Shown here piece by piece: positions 29,454-38,353 of a stretch of 64,000 nucleotides of DNA (within the stretch, counting starts at the first letter, position 1; each line of letters opens with the position of its first letter). The stretch comes from Belliella calami (GTDB lineage: Bacteria; Bacteroidota; Bacteroidia; Cytophagales; Cyclobacteriaceae). Location of the stretch: contig NZ_JAKZGS010000007.1 of assembly GCF_022549695.1 (NCBI RefSeq), positions 124,001 to 188,000 on the forward strand. Direction: 5' to 3'. The notes under the pieces were generated by a model. That model had not been told where the DNA came from. It worked only from the letters and a program-made list of their open reading frames with translations, and made no database searches. The position numbers were made by a program, and so were the translations under genes.

Positions 29454-29699
29454 TCAAATGCAGATCGATTCCAAAATAGTCTCTACCGAATTCTTATCCA
29501 TTTTAGAAAAGTCAAACCATTTTTTAGCCAAATCCTTTAGTGAAGCTCCTAAATGACACACATCCGTGTTGTCTATGATTAGAAAACAATCGTGGCTTTT
29601 GGTAATGGTTTTGAGTTCAAAATGGCTGTATTGTTCATTGGCTTTTTTCACATCCAAGGTTAATTGCTGACGATTAAGCCTAACCACTTCATTAATCAA
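29454..29699 (-). pseudogene. Remnant of an ORF6N-type/PLD-like protein C terminus
   Basis: The 81-aa frame has a segment HDCFLIIDNTDVCHLGASLKDLAKKWF that resembles the C-terminal part of Bacteroidota ORF6N/RhuM-like proteins, with a PLD-like His, Asp and GAS pattern. The N-terminal DNA-binding domain is missing, and an Arg expected after HD is Cys. It sits between scoB and gldC. It could still be translated as a small protein. Family match is from memory of the motif and is moderate only. Confidence 0.45.
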
Positions 29700-29714
29700 A
29701 TCTCCATCACAAAC

Positions 29715-30371
29715 CTAAAAACTCATCTCAGGTATTTCTCCTTCTACCAACATTCTCCCTTCTGTCTTATCGATTATTTCTTGAACAGACACGCCTGGGG
29801 CTCGCTCCAACAATCTAAAACCTCCTTCTGGAAGCACTTCTACTACTGCCAAATCTGTCACTATTTTTTTGACACATCTGATTCCTGTAATGGGAAGGGA
29901 GCATTCTTTCAGTAATTTGGATTGACCATCTTTGCTGCAATGTTGCATAGCCACGATGATATTTTCTGCGGATGCAACCAAATCCATAGCTCCACCCATT
30001 CCTTTGACCATTTTTCCTGGGATCTTCCAGTTGGCAATATCTCCATTCTCGGAAACTTCCATAGCTCCTAGAATAGTCAAATGAACATGCCCTCCACGGA
30101 TCATTGCAAAAGACTCGGAGGAGTTAAAAAGTGCAGATCCTTTGGACATGGTAATCGTCTGCTTTCCTGCATTGATCAAATCTGGATCAACTTTATCTTC
30201 GGTAGGAAAAGGTCCAATCCCCAAAAGTCCATTTTCAGATTGCAATACAACTTCCAAATCATCTGGAATATAATTTGCCACCAAAGTCGGGATACCAATC
30301 CCCAAATTGATGTATTGGCCATTTTGCACTTCTTTGGCTATTCTTTGGGCTATTTGATCTTTGTTGAGCAT
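29715..30371 (-). CDS. scoB: 3-oxoacid CoA-transferase subunit B
   Basis: Beta subunit of succinyl-CoA:3-oxoacid CoA-transferase, which activates acetoacetate with succinyl-CoA. The 218 aa contain INLGIGIPTLVANYI, the catalytic-Glu motif QSENGLLG (about residues 44-51), and GGAMDLVASAENIIVAMQH. Length is typical. The alpha subunit gene lies upstream but, unusually, is separated by about 290 bp filled with a repeat array rather than by direct abutment. Confidence 0.95.
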   Translation of the reverse strand: MLNKDQIAQRIAKEVQNGQYINLGIGIPTLVANYIPDDLEVVLQSENGLLGIGPFPTEDKVDPDLINAGKQTITMSKGSALFNSSESFAMIRGGHVHLTILGAMEVSENGDIANWKIPGKMVKGMGGAMDLVASAENIIVAMQHCSKDGQSKLLKECSLPITGIRCVKKIVTDLAVVEVLPEGGFRLLERAPGVSVQEIIDKTEGRMLVEGEIPEMSF

Positions 30372-30429
30372 ATCTAGAGTTATTTAGGGTCTTTTATAAA
30401 TTAAGATTTTAGAAGGTAGATTTTAGATT

Positions 30430-30665
30430 AATTGAAATAAGGTGGAAATAATTTGAAATAGAGTAGAAATAAATGGAAATATTTCAATCGTATTTCGCCC
30501 CCAGGCATATTTCAACCTTATTTCGCGAAGCTTATTTCAACTATATTTCACGAAGTATATTTCAACCTAATTTAGCTTTACTTATACACCGAATGGTAGT
30601 AGCATATTTTGCGAAGCTTATTTCAACCATATTTCGTCAAAGATATATTTCTACTATATTTCACT
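30430..30665. repeat. Inverted and tandem GAAATA/TATTTC repeat array between scoA and scoB
   Basis: From about 30485 to 30665 there are five to seven degenerate copies of a unit of about 25 bp, TATTTCAACCTTATTTCGCGAAGC. The stretch 30433-30483 holds the same unit in the reverse direction (GAAATAAGGTGGAAATA). The two halves can fold into a long imperfect stem in the scoA-scoB mRNA. No transposase is nearby. Confidence 0.85.
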
Positions 30666-31359
30666 TCCTAGAAACTGTCCTTTGTTCAATTCTTTTTTCG
30701 TAGTCTTTTCCTTGGAAAATCCGCTGTACATAAATGCCTGGAGTATGGATTTCATTTGGATTTAACTCTCCGGCTGGAACCAATTCTTCAACTTCAGCTA
30801 TCGTTATTTTCCCTGCTGCTGCCATCATTGGGTTGAAATTCCTGGCCGTACCTTTGAAAATCAAGTTGCCAGCAGTATCACCTTTCCAAGCTTTTACAAA
30901 TGCAAAATCAGCTTTCAACCACCTTTCCAAAAGATATAACTTCCCATCAAATTCTCGCAATTCCTTACCATCTGCAACTTCTGTCCCCACTCCTGCTGGT
31001 GTGAAAAATGCTGGAATTCCAGCTCCTCCTGCCCTTACTCGTTCGGCCAAAGTTCCTTGTGGGATAAGTTCCACTTCTAGCTCACCACTTAACAATTGTC
31101 TTTCAAATTCTGCATTTTCACCCACATAGCTTGATATCATTTTTTTGACCATCCGCTTTTGTAGCATTAGTCCGATCCCAAAATCATCTACTCCTGCATT
31201 GTTGGAAATACAAGTCAAGCCGTGAAGATCTCGGGCGAGCAATGCTTTGATACTATTCTCAGGAATCCCCGAAAGCCCAAAGCCTCCTAACATCAAAACC
31301 GCATTGGAAAAAACATCGGCTACAGCCACTTCTGCGTTTGCTACTGTTTTATTGATCAT
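30661..31359 (-). CDS. scoA: 3-oxoacid CoA-transferase subunit A
   Basis: Alpha subunit of succinyl-CoA:3-oxoacid CoA-transferase, 232 aa. It has the CoA-binding motif [13 protein letters not shown] (residues 26-38), [38 protein letters not shown] and [11 protein letters not shown], all standard. It starts 10 bp after ribF and is followed by the repeat array; the array overlaps its last codons. Confidence 0.95.
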   Translation of the reverse strand: MINKTVANAEVAVADVFSNAVLMLGGFGLSGIPENSIKALLARDLHGLTCISNNAGVDDFGIGLMLQKRMVKKMISSYVGENAEFERQLLSGELEVELIPQGTLAERVRAGGAGIPAFFTPAGVGTEVADGKELREFDGKLYLLERWLKADFAFVKAWKGDTAGNLIFKGTARNFNPMMAAAGKITIAEVEELVPAGELNPNEIHTPGIYVQRIFQGKDYEKRIEQRTVSRK

Positions 31360-31369
31360 AATTTGAAAA

Positions 31370-32302
31370 TTATTTTTGGGTTAATATGCTTATTGCTTTT
31401 TCTCTATCTGATTTGAGTTGACTTTTCAATTCTTCCAAACCTCCGAATTTTGTCTCTGGTCTGAGGTACTCTTTGATCAAGACAGTTATGCGCTTGTCAT
31501 ACAAATCCCCTTCGAAATCAAAAAGGTTTACTTCAATACTACGGCTATTTCCGTTTACAGTTGGCCTGTTGCCAATATTTAACATGCCATTGAATCCTTC
31601 TCCTTCCACAATGACTTCTACCGCATAAGCGCCGTCGGATGGAATCAGCTTGTAGTCATTTGGAACATGAATATTTGCCGTGGGAAATCCAATGGACCTG
31701 CCTAATTGCTGTCCTTTGATGATAATTCCATTGAGCTCGTAGTCTCTACCAAGGTAGTCATTTGCTATGTGGACTTTCCCAACTTCCAAAGCATGTCGGA
31801 TTTTGGTACTTGATACTCCCACATTCTCCACATCCTCTCGTGAGATTTCCTCCAGCTCAAAAGCGTAATTTTGGATATTTTCCTTTAAGTAATCAAATCC
31901 TCCTTCTCTATTTTTCCCAAACCTATGGTCATAACCAATCACCAATTTTCTTGTTTGGATTTTGTCGATTATGATCTTCTGGATGAAATCTTCCGAACTA
32001 AGTTCAGAAAATTCTTTGGTAAAGGGAATTGTAATCAAATGATCGATCCCAAATTGGCGTAACAATTTGGTTTTTTCTTCAAAAGTGGAAAGCAATTTCA
32101 ATTTGTGCTCTGTTGGATACAGGACCAATCTAGGATGTGGCCAAAAAGTGATCAAAACAGTTTCCCCTCCAATTTCATCAGCTATAGTCCTGATTCTATG
32201 GAGGATTTTTTGATGGCCAAGGTGAACCCCATCAAAAGTGCCGCTAGTGACTACCGGATTAGTGACAGGACCAAAATCCTCAATTCCTTCATAAATCCTC
32301 AT
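31370..32302 (-). CDS. ribF: Bifunctional riboflavin kinase / FAD synthetase
   Basis: Makes FMN from riboflavin and then FAD. N-terminal nucleotidyltransferase domain (about 15-175) with [26 protein letters not shown] and [13 protein letters not shown]-terminal flavokinase domain (about 180-308) with [18 protein letters not shown] and [10 protein letters not shown]. The 310 aa are normal length. Its start overlaps the truB stop by 14 bp, so the two are co-translated. Confidence 0.96.
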   Translation of the reverse strand: MRIYEGIEDFGPVTNPVVTSGTFDGVHLGHQKILHRIRTIADEIGGETVLITFWPHPRLVLYPTEHKLKLLSTFEEKTKLLRQFGIDHLITIPFTKEFSELSSEDFIQKIIIDKIQTRKLVIGYDHRFGKNREGGFDYLKENIQNYAFELEEISREDVENVGVSSTKIRHALEVGKVHIANDYLGRDYELNGIIIKGQQLGRSIGFPTANIHVPNDYKLIPSDGAYAVEVIVEGEGFNGMLNIGNRPTVNGNSRSIEVNLFDFEGDLYDKRITVLIKEYLRPETKFGGLEELKSQLKSDREKAISILTQK

Positions 32303-32975
32303 TCATTCTTGCTTTAATTTTTTCAACCAACTCCCCTAGTTCTTCTGCATTTTCTAACTTGAATTCTCCTATTCTTGTTCGCTTCAATGCCGACATATAG
32401 GCGCCAACCTCCAGCTTTTCTCCAAGATCCCTCGCCAAGCTTCTGATGTAAGTTCCTTTGGAGCAAACAATTTTAAAATCAATCTCTGGCAGCTCAAACC
32501 TTGTGATTTCAAATTCGGATACTGTAACTGGACGTGGTTCCATTTTGACCTCTATCCCTTTTCTTGCCGATTCATAGACACGCTTGCCATCTACTTTGAT
32601 GGCAGAATGCATCGGTGGAACTTGCAAAATATCACCAGTCAATTCCGCTACAGCAGCTAGCAACATTTCTTTGGAAATGTGGGAAGGGTCTGCCACTTCT
32701 ATGATTTCCTTTTCCCTATCGAAACTCTCAGTGGTTTTCCCCAAAACAAAAGTACCAGTGTACTCCTTTTCCTGCCCCATGTAGGTATCGATACTTTTGG
32801 TTTTCTTACCAGCACACACAATCAAAAGCCCAGTAGCCAAAGGATCAAGTGTACCAGCATGGCCCACTTTTTTGATTCTTAGTGCATTCCTTACTTTTTT
32901 GACAACATCAAATGATGTCCATTCCAAAGGTTTATCAATCAAAAATACTTCTCCGTACGGTTCTTGTTCCTGCAT
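32289..32975 (-). CDS. truB: tRNA pseudouridine(55) synthase
   Basis: Forms pseudouridine 55 in the T-arm of tRNAs. The 228-aa product has IDKPLEWTSFDVV, the catalytic Asp motif GHAGTLDPLATGLL, and EKEYTGTFVLGKTTESFD; then PPMHSAIKVDGKRVYE and CSKGTYIRSLARDLG. It lacks the long C-terminal PUA extension, as usual in this phylum. Starts just after uppP and overlaps ribF. Confidence 0.96.
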   Translation of the reverse strand: MQEQEPYGEVFLIDKPLEWTSFDVVKKVRNALRIKKVGHAGTLDPLATGLLIVCAGKKTKSIDTYMGQEKEYTGTFVLGKTTESFDREKEIIEVADPSHISKEMLLAAVAELTGDILQVPPMHSAIKVDGKRVYESARKGIEVKMEPRPVTVSEFEITRFELPEIDFKIVCSKGTYIRSLARDLGEKLEVGAYMSALKRTRIGEFKLENAEELGELVEKIKARMNEDL

Positions 32976-32976
32976 T

Positions 32977-33771
32977 TTACAAATATAAGCCCACTCCTAT
33001 GGCTATCAAACCTACTATGGCGCAATAAATAGAAAAATATGTCAATTTGCTTCTCCTTACCAAAGCAATCATCCAAGTACAGGCAAAATATCCTGCCACG
33101 AATGCCGCGATAAAACCTGCTGACAAATAACCAAAACTCTCTGGATTATAAGCAAGTCCGCCATCCAAAATATCTTTAGCGATTTTTCCCAAGATCAATG
33201 GTACAACCATCAAAAAGGAAAATCGAGCTGCCTTAGACTTATCTATTCCCAAAAGCACAGACGTAGAAATCGTAGCTCCTGACCTAGAAATACCGGGTAG
33301 AATCGCAATAGCCTGCGATATCCCTACCAAAAAAGCATTGCCAAAACTGACTGGCTTGTCTGTGTTTTTTGCTTTGTCTGCCAAGTACAGTAAAACTGCC
33401 GTCAATAGAAGCATGCATCCTACAAATACAATCTTTCCACCAAAAAACTGCTCTAGCTGATCGTTGAAAAACACACCTACTATGGCAGCGGGAATCATTG
33501 AAATGATTATTTTGATAGAAAACTTCGTTTCTTCATTCCATTTGAATTGGAACAAACCTTTGAAAATCTCTGCCAAATCCCTTCTAAATACCAAAATAGT
33601 AGATAATGCCGTGGCAAAATGGAGCACAACTGTAAACATCATACTCTCCTCAGGAAGTTTGGTATCGCCCAATATGGCAGAACCCAATTCCAAATGCCCA
33701 CTTGAAGAAACAGGCAAAAACTCCGTTAACCCTTGAATGATTCCAAGGATTATAGCATCTATAATATCCAT
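32977..33771 (-). CDS. uppP: Undecaprenyl-diphosphatase
   Basis: Integral membrane enzyme (264 aa, about eight segments) that recycles undecaprenyl diphosphate for cell-wall synthesis and gives bacitracin tolerance. It carries both signature motifs: QGLTEFLPVSSSGHLEL (residues 14-30) and LPGISRSGATISTS (about 158-171). Gene lies 1 bp from truB and 2 bp from the DUF3098 gene, in the conserved ftsX-DUF3098-uppP-truB order. Confidence 0.96.
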   Translation of the reverse strand: MDIIDAIILGIIQGLTEFLPVSSSGHLELGSAILGDTKLPEESMMFTVVLHFATALSTILVFRRDLAEIFKGLFQFKWNEETKFSIKIIISMIPAAIVGVFFNDQLEQFFGGKIVFVGCMLLLTAVLLYLADKAKNTDKPVSFGNAFLVGISQAIAILPGISRSGATISTSVLLGIDKSKAARFSFLMVVPLILGKIAKDILDGGLAYNPESFGYLSAGFIAAFVAGYFACTWMIALVRRSKLTYFSIYCAIVGLIAIGVGLYL

Positions 33772-33773
33772 TA

Positions 33774-33983
33774 TTATTTTTTCTCGGCTTTGTAGAAAAT
33801 TGCGTAAAATTCAAAAATAAAACCAATCAGAGTGACTATTGGCCCAAGAGTCAATCCCATAAATCCAAATCCGTGTGGTTCGGGATCTAGGCCTATGATG
33901 GTAAATCCTACTACTATAATGGCGATTCCGATCAACATCAGAATGTAATTTTTCTTGGCAAAAGGTAAAGATTGATTGCTCAT
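33774..33983 (-). CDS. DUF3098 small membrane protein
   Basis: Small membrane protein of 69 aa with two hydrophobic segments (about 13-31 and 41-63) linked by a short GLDPEPHGFGF loop, ending KAEKK. The family is Bacteroidota-specific and almost always sits between ftsX and uppP; function unknown. It starts 4 bp after ftsX. Confidence 0.88.
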   Translation of the reverse strand: MSNQSLPFAKKNYILMLIGIAIIVVGFTIIGLDPEPHGFGFMGLTLGPIVTLIGFIFEFYAIFYKAEKK

Positions 33984-33987
33984 ATTT

Positions 33988-34878
33988 TTAATAAAGTTCG
34001 TCCAAAGACATATTCAAATATTTATTTACCGCTCTTAAAGTACTGAATACAGAAAGTAAAGCACCTACTATAATCAGTCCCCCAAAAAGCATATATAATA
34101 ATTCATAATTCTGTAGCATGGCAAAACCGTCGATATTAGCTTTGGTATATTCGATGATCCCGAATAGTATAGCTGAAGCCAAAACTCCTGATAAGGCTCC
34201 AAAGAAAAATGCCCTACTCAGAAATGGCTGACGTATAAAACCTCTCGTGGCACCCACCAACTGCATACTTCTGATCAAAAACCGCTGTGAAAACAATGCC
34301 AACCTGATCGTATTGTTGATCAGCATGATGACTGTCACGATCAAAATAATGATAAAACCTCCCATCACCAAGCTCACTTTCAGTAGATTTTCATTGATAG
34401 ATTCTACCAAATCTGACATGTATGTCACTTCAAATACTCCATCCATATCCTGGATCTCTGTCACAATTTCTTGGATTTGTTCAGATGTCTGATATTCTTC
34501 AGAAATGGCAATGGTATAACTGTCCCGCAGTGGGTTATCATTCAAGAATTTGGTGAAATCTTCCCCTGTATCTTCCAAAAAACTTGCGGCAGCTTCTTCT
34601 TGGGATATAAAAACCAAAGCAGAACTATCTGCTTTTTGCATGATGTAAGGCTTTGCAGCTAGCAATTTTCCGATATTGGCTTTCTGCTTTTCTTCGATAT
34701 TTTTATTAAGAAAAACCTGGATTTCAATATTCTCCCTGATGATTTTTGTAAGTGTCTTTGCTTGGATAAAAATCACCCCAAATAGTCCAACAATAAAAAG
34801 GGAAAGGGTTGTACTGAAGAGTACTGAGATAAATTTGAATTTACCGACTTTGGTCTTTTTCCTTGAATTGCCTTTCAT
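33988..34878 (-). CDS. ftsX: Cell division protein FtsX
   Basis: Permease-like partner of FtsE that controls peptidoglycan hydrolases at the septum. The 296-aa product has a cytoplasmic basic N terminus (KKTKVGKFKF), TM1 (about 18-38), a periplasmic loop (about 40-170), and three C-terminal segments in the FtsX domain (MSDLVESINENL, LFSQRFLIRSMQLVGATRGFI). FtsE is not adjacent, which is common in this phylum. Confidence 0.95.
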   Translation of the reverse strand: MKGNSRKKTKVGKFKFISVLFSTTLSLFIVGLFGVIFIQAKTLTKIIRENIEIQVFLNKNIEEKQKANIGKLLAAKPYIMQKADSSALVFISQEEAAASFLEDTGEDFTKFLNDNPLRDSYTIAISEEYQTSEQIQEIVTEIQDMDGVFEVTYMSDLVESINENLLKVSLVMGGFIIILIVTVIMLINNTIRLALFSQRFLIRSMQLVGATRGFIRQPFLSRAFFFGALSGVLASAILFGIIEYTKANIDGFAMLQNYELLYMLFGGLIIVGALLSVFSTLRAVNKYLNMSLDELY

Positions 34879-35008
34879 ATTGATTGAGATAGGGATTTTA
34901 CCCCTTTTTTAAACAGATTGATATACCTTAGATGATAGAAGCACGAAATAAGTAATCAAATTTGGTCAAAATTAATCAGGTTACTGTATATAACCAATCA
35001 TATTCGAT

Positions 35009-35677
35009 TTAATTGACTCGAATTACCTTTTCATTTGCAATAACGAAGGCTTGGTCTGATTTGGTACAAGTCATCTTGACCAATCCTGTGAATCTTCCAA
35101 AGGCTGGTAAAAGCAGTCTCCCTTCACTGTGGAAAAAGCAAGGTAAGGTGATTTTCTGTCTTCCTTTTCCACTCAGAGAAATCCCCGGATGGATATGTCC
35201 ACACAAATTCACTTTTCCATTTGGCACAGATTCCATTGGTTCATGGGAAAGCATAAGTCCATGATACTCCAAAGGTTCATCATGAATAATCCACTTTCCT
35301 GATTGATAGCAGGCAGCAGGCAAGATATCATGATTGCCTTTTACCAAATGAAAATTTACAGATGGAAACAATTCTATGAATTCTTCCAATACCCACCAAG
35401 AATCATTTAGATCAGAGTGGAACAAATCACCCAAAAAGTAAATATCATTAGGATTGAAATCTTGAATCAATTTACTGATCTTAGACAAATCATCATGATG
35501 CAAATATTCTGAAATCGGCACCCCTGCTTTTCTAAAATGTGCTGCCTTACCAAAATGTGGATCTGCGATAAAGATCGCTTCCATTGATTTGCAGTAGATG
35601 GCATTTTGAGGTAATAAAAATAAGCTAAAACCCAATGTCTCAAGCTTCAATTCATGACCATGATCTATTTCTAGCAT
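35009..35677 (-). CDS. pdeM: Ligase-associated metallophosphoesterase PdeM
   Basis: Calcineurin-like phosphoesterase of 222 aa, named for its usual link with an ATP-dependent DNA ligase repair cluster. Metal-binding motifs are all present: DPHFGKAAHFRKAGVPIS (about 34-51), FLGDLFHSD, VKGNHD, and GHIHPGI. Here the ligase, exonuclease and helicase genes are not beside it. It is in front of ftsX after a 130-bp gap. Confidence 0.88.
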   Translation of the reverse strand: MLEIDHGHELKLETLGFSLFLLPQNAIYCKSMEAIFIADPHFGKAAHFRKAGVPISEYLHHDDLSKISKLIQDFNPNDIYFLGDLFHSDLNDSWWVLEEFIELFPSVNFHLVKGNHDILPAACYQSGKWIIHDEPLEYHGLMLSHEPMESVPNGKVNLCGHIHPGISLSGKGRQKITLPCFFHSEGRLLLPAFGRFTGLVKMTCTKSDQAFVIANEKVIRVN

Positions 35678-35814
35678 TTTTATTGCTCTAATTCATTTAA
35701 TAAAACGAGGATTAAACACACTTTTGAAAGCAAATTTGCAAACAAAGTAATTTGTTTTCGTTTTATAAAAGTATTATTATTCGATTAAGTATAACAACCT
35801 AAACTCAAAATATT

Positions 35815-36255
35815 ATGAATTTGAAATTCTTGAAATTAAGTCTTGTCCTGATTTTCACTTTTTGTGGATCAGCAGTTTTTGCGCAAAATGCGGATGCAAT
35901 TGTTGGGAAATGGTACAATACCGAAAAAGATGCACAAGTTGAAATCACCAAAGAGGGAAATAAGTATTCAGGAAAAATCGTATGGCTTGCCGAACCAACA
36001 GAAAATGGCAAGCCAAAGACTGATAAAAACAACAGTGATAAATCAAAGCGAGATCGACCAATCATGGGAATGAAGCTCCTCAATGGTTTTGAATACAAAG
36101 GAGGAGCATGGGAAGACGGAACCATCTACGATCCGAAAAACGGAAAAACCTATTCATGCATCATCAAAAAGAAGAATGATAAAACCTTGGAAGTGAGAGG
36201 TTATATAGGAATTTCTCTTGTAGGAAGGACTGTGGAGTGGACGAAGGTGGAATAG
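35815..36255 (+). CDS. DUF2147 exported protein
   Basis: Secreted or periplasmic protein of 146 aa. Signal peptide (about 1-23, ending VFAQN) then a lipocalin-like DUF2147 domain with IVGKWYNTEKDAQVEI, YSGKIVWL and NGKTYSCIIK..TLEVRGYIG. The family is common in Proteobacteria and Bacteroidota; function not known. Transcribed alone and convergent with the next gene (6-bp gap). Confidence 0.87.
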   Translation: MNLKFLKLSLVLIFTFCGSAVFAQNADAIVGKWYNTEKDAQVEITKEGNKYSGKIVWLAEPTENGKPKTDKNNSDKSKRDRPIMGMKLLNGFEYKGGAWEDGTIYDPKNGKTYSCIIKKKNDKTLEVRGYIGISLVGRTVEWTKVE

Positions 36256-36261
36256 AAAGCG

Positions 36262-37431
36262 TCAATTATTATTTTCAAACTTATAAACGAGAAAACTCAA
36301 ATAATCTTCTGACAAATCAGGGTTTAAATAATGATTATTAGGAAAAAACAAACCCTCATTAGTAACAAAGCATGATTGTGCACTTAACCTATTAAAAGGT
36401 AATCTGATTTCTGTAATTACTTTAAATTCACTATCAAAAACCATTAAGAACTCGGGTTTTTCAGTCATCGAATTAAATTGCGTTCCCAAATCGTCAACTT
36501 TATGAGGAATATCACCAAAATGGATTCTATAATATAAATTTCGATAAGGATCTTTGAGTAATGGATAAAAATATGGGTTTTCTATTCTATGGACAATTCT
36601 CTTGTTTAAATCTTGATAATCATCCGCCGGCATCAGTTTAGCCTCATTTGCTGTATTTGAGCTTTCAGCCCAATATTTTTCAGTAGACTTGTTTTTGATA
36701 TCATATTTATAGAAAAAATGTTCTGCTGGAAATGAATAAAAGATTTCATCTGAAAAAAAAGTAACATTTGGCTCCATAGTTTCACCAAGGAAAAAACCAT
36801 CTTTCGAATATGATTCTGGGAAAGTAATTGGGAATGAATTTAATTTTTCATTTTCCAAATTGATCCAAGTTATGATTGGTTCTTGATAATATTGAGATTT
36901 CTTTGGTAAATGTTTGATAGAATAGCTATTAAAATACACATTTCTACCTACCTGGGAGTAATGCAATTTGAATGAAATAGGACTTGCTTTATATGCAAGT
37001 CTTGAGTTTTGTTTATTAAGATTTATTGAATTTAATACTCTGGCATTTCTATCGATTATATGAAGATTGGAACTGTTATCTAAATAAAAAATTGAATCCA
37101 TGTTATGTACGTAAAAATCCCAAGGATCTCCCACTTTATTTGGCCCATCAGTTTCCAAATATATTGAAAACTCATACTTTTCTTGATTTAAATTAAAAAC
37201 ATCGAGCTTATGATTTGGAGCATTGAATCCAATAAAATAAACAGAATTTCCATTCAAATAAAGAGAACTGTACGGGTAGTCGTTATTGAGATCACTGTTT
37301 ATTGGAATATTTAATTCCTCGACAGTGTATGAAATTATTTTATCAGAATAAAAAGTTTCCTTCTTTAGCTCCCTGTCCCCGCAACTAACCAACGTGCTAA
37401 TCAATATAATAGTAAAGAATTTAAATCTCAT
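36262..37431 (-). CDS. DUF4221 lipoprotein (beta-propeller-like)
   Basis: Lipoprotein of 389 aa: starting at the ATG at 37431, the signal is MRFKFFTIILISTLVSC with the lipobox cysteine at residue 17. An upstream ATG at 37476 would add a poor leader and is not used. The mature part has repeated short beta segments (SLYLNGNSVYFIGFNAPNH, KLDVFNLNQ, MVFDSEFKVI) as in DUF4221 and other propeller lipoproteins of Bacteroidota. Function unknown. It lies 87 bp after the small exported peptide gene and is probably in one transcript with it. Confidence 0.75.
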   Translation of the reverse strand: MRFKFFTIILISTLVSCGDRELKKETFYSDKIISYTVEELNIPINSDLNNDYPYSSLYLNGNSVYFIGFNAPNHKLDVFNLNQEKYEFSIYLETDGPNKVGDPWDFYVHNMDSIFYLDNSSNLHIIDRNARVLNSINLNKQNSRLAYKASPISFKLHYSQVGRNVYFNSYSIKHLPKKSQYYQEPIITWINLENEKLNSFPITFPESYSKDGFFLGETMEPNVTFFSDEIFYSFPAEHFFYKYDIKNKSTEKYWAESSNTANEAKLMPADDYQDLNKRIVHRIENPYFYPLLKDPYRNLYYRIHFGDIPHKVDDLGTQFNSMTEKPEFLMVFDSEFKVITEIRLPFNRLSAQSCFVTNEGLFFPNNHYLNPDLSEDYLSFLVYKFENNN

Positions 37432-37517
37432 AATTTTTAAAATACAGATTAATAATAAAAATGCAGAATTTACCATTAAACATGTAAATTCTGCATCTCA
37501 TTTAATTTATGTAAGAA

Positions 37518-37736
37518 TTAGTTTAGACCACAAGCGCTTATAGTAGAACACAATCCCTCAGGATGAATAATTTGGCATTCAGTCCCATTGTGCTGCGGTT
37601 TAACAGTACAAAGTCTTTGGTCATAAGTTGTACCTACCTCTCCAACAGGAGGCAAACTTTCGTCTTGAGCAATCAACATATTTGATGTCAATAAAACAAA
37701 AAAAGCACCCATTATTAATTTCATAAAATTTTTCAT
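37518..37736 (-). CDS. Small exported cysteine-containing peptide
   Basis: Small protein of 72 aa from the ATG at 37736 (a GTG lies two codons upstream). A clear signal peptide ends at about residue 22 (SNMLIAQ), leaving a mature peptide of about 50 aa with four cysteines (CTVKPQ, CQIIHP, CSTISAC). I know no named family with this pattern. Similar small exported peptides are found beside propeller lipoproteins in Bacteroidota. Followed by the DUF4221 gene. Confidence 0.7.
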   Translation of the reverse strand: MKNFMKLIMGAFFVLLTSNMLIAQDESLPPVGEVGTTYDQRLCTVKPQHNGTECQIIHPEGLCSTISACGLN

Positions 37737-37742
37737 ACTCAC

Positions 37743-38353
37743 TTTTATTTACGTTAAATACTTAATTAAACAGACTTTATGATGGCCACCAAAGAATCTT
37801 TCATAAAGAAAGAAAGAAATAAGCAAGTTTTTAGTTGAAAAAATTGTGACTATATATATTGAAAATTTAAATAAATCAATATTCTAACTAAAAGATAATT
37901 AAAATACGAATAGTGTAATTTTGCGAAATATTTTTCTTTGCTAAAACCTTAAGAAATTTTGATTTCTATCTTCACACTCCATATAAAGAAGGAGGCAACT
38001 AATTAGAAGACACATAAAAACAGTAAGCTGCTTGGGATAATTAGATCTATTCCTTTGATCTCAAAAAATTTAATTTACAAACTCAATTGGGATGGTGCAT
38101 TAGCCCATCCCAATAAAAAGAAATATGATTATCCGCAATGACACCAGTAGGTAATAAAAACAATTGGATCAAGCGGAAAATCGTCGCCTATTGACTGTCA
38201 ACAGTTGACAGCAGCTGACAGCAGCTGACAGCAGCTGAATTCTAGGTGTGTACCTAATTTAATGTGGATACTGGTTTGAAAGCGGATATACATAAAACAA
38301 AATATAGGACTCGATTTTACAGCATTCCTTTTCTGCATTCAAACCTTTCAAAA
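37743..38353. other. Gene-free region with a 10-bp hairpin and a triple 10-mer
   Basis: No coding gene seen. A perfect 10-bp stem (ATTGGGATGG at 38086-38095, CCATCCCAAT at 38105-38114, 9-nt loop) is present with a short A-rich tail on the plus side. The decamer GACAGCAGCT then repeats three times at 38207-38236, right after the near-palindrome GTCAACAGTTGAC. Confidence 0.7.

Noticed and set aside
30480-30665. CRISPR-like look of repeated TATTTC units
   Set aside because: Units are degenerate and contiguous, without unique spacers of even length, and no cas genes are present; the reversed copies point to a hairpin array.
38207-38236. Three decamers as a mini CRISPR or origin iterons
   Set aside because: Copies abut with no spacers and there is no dnaA, rep gene or other origin sign nearby.
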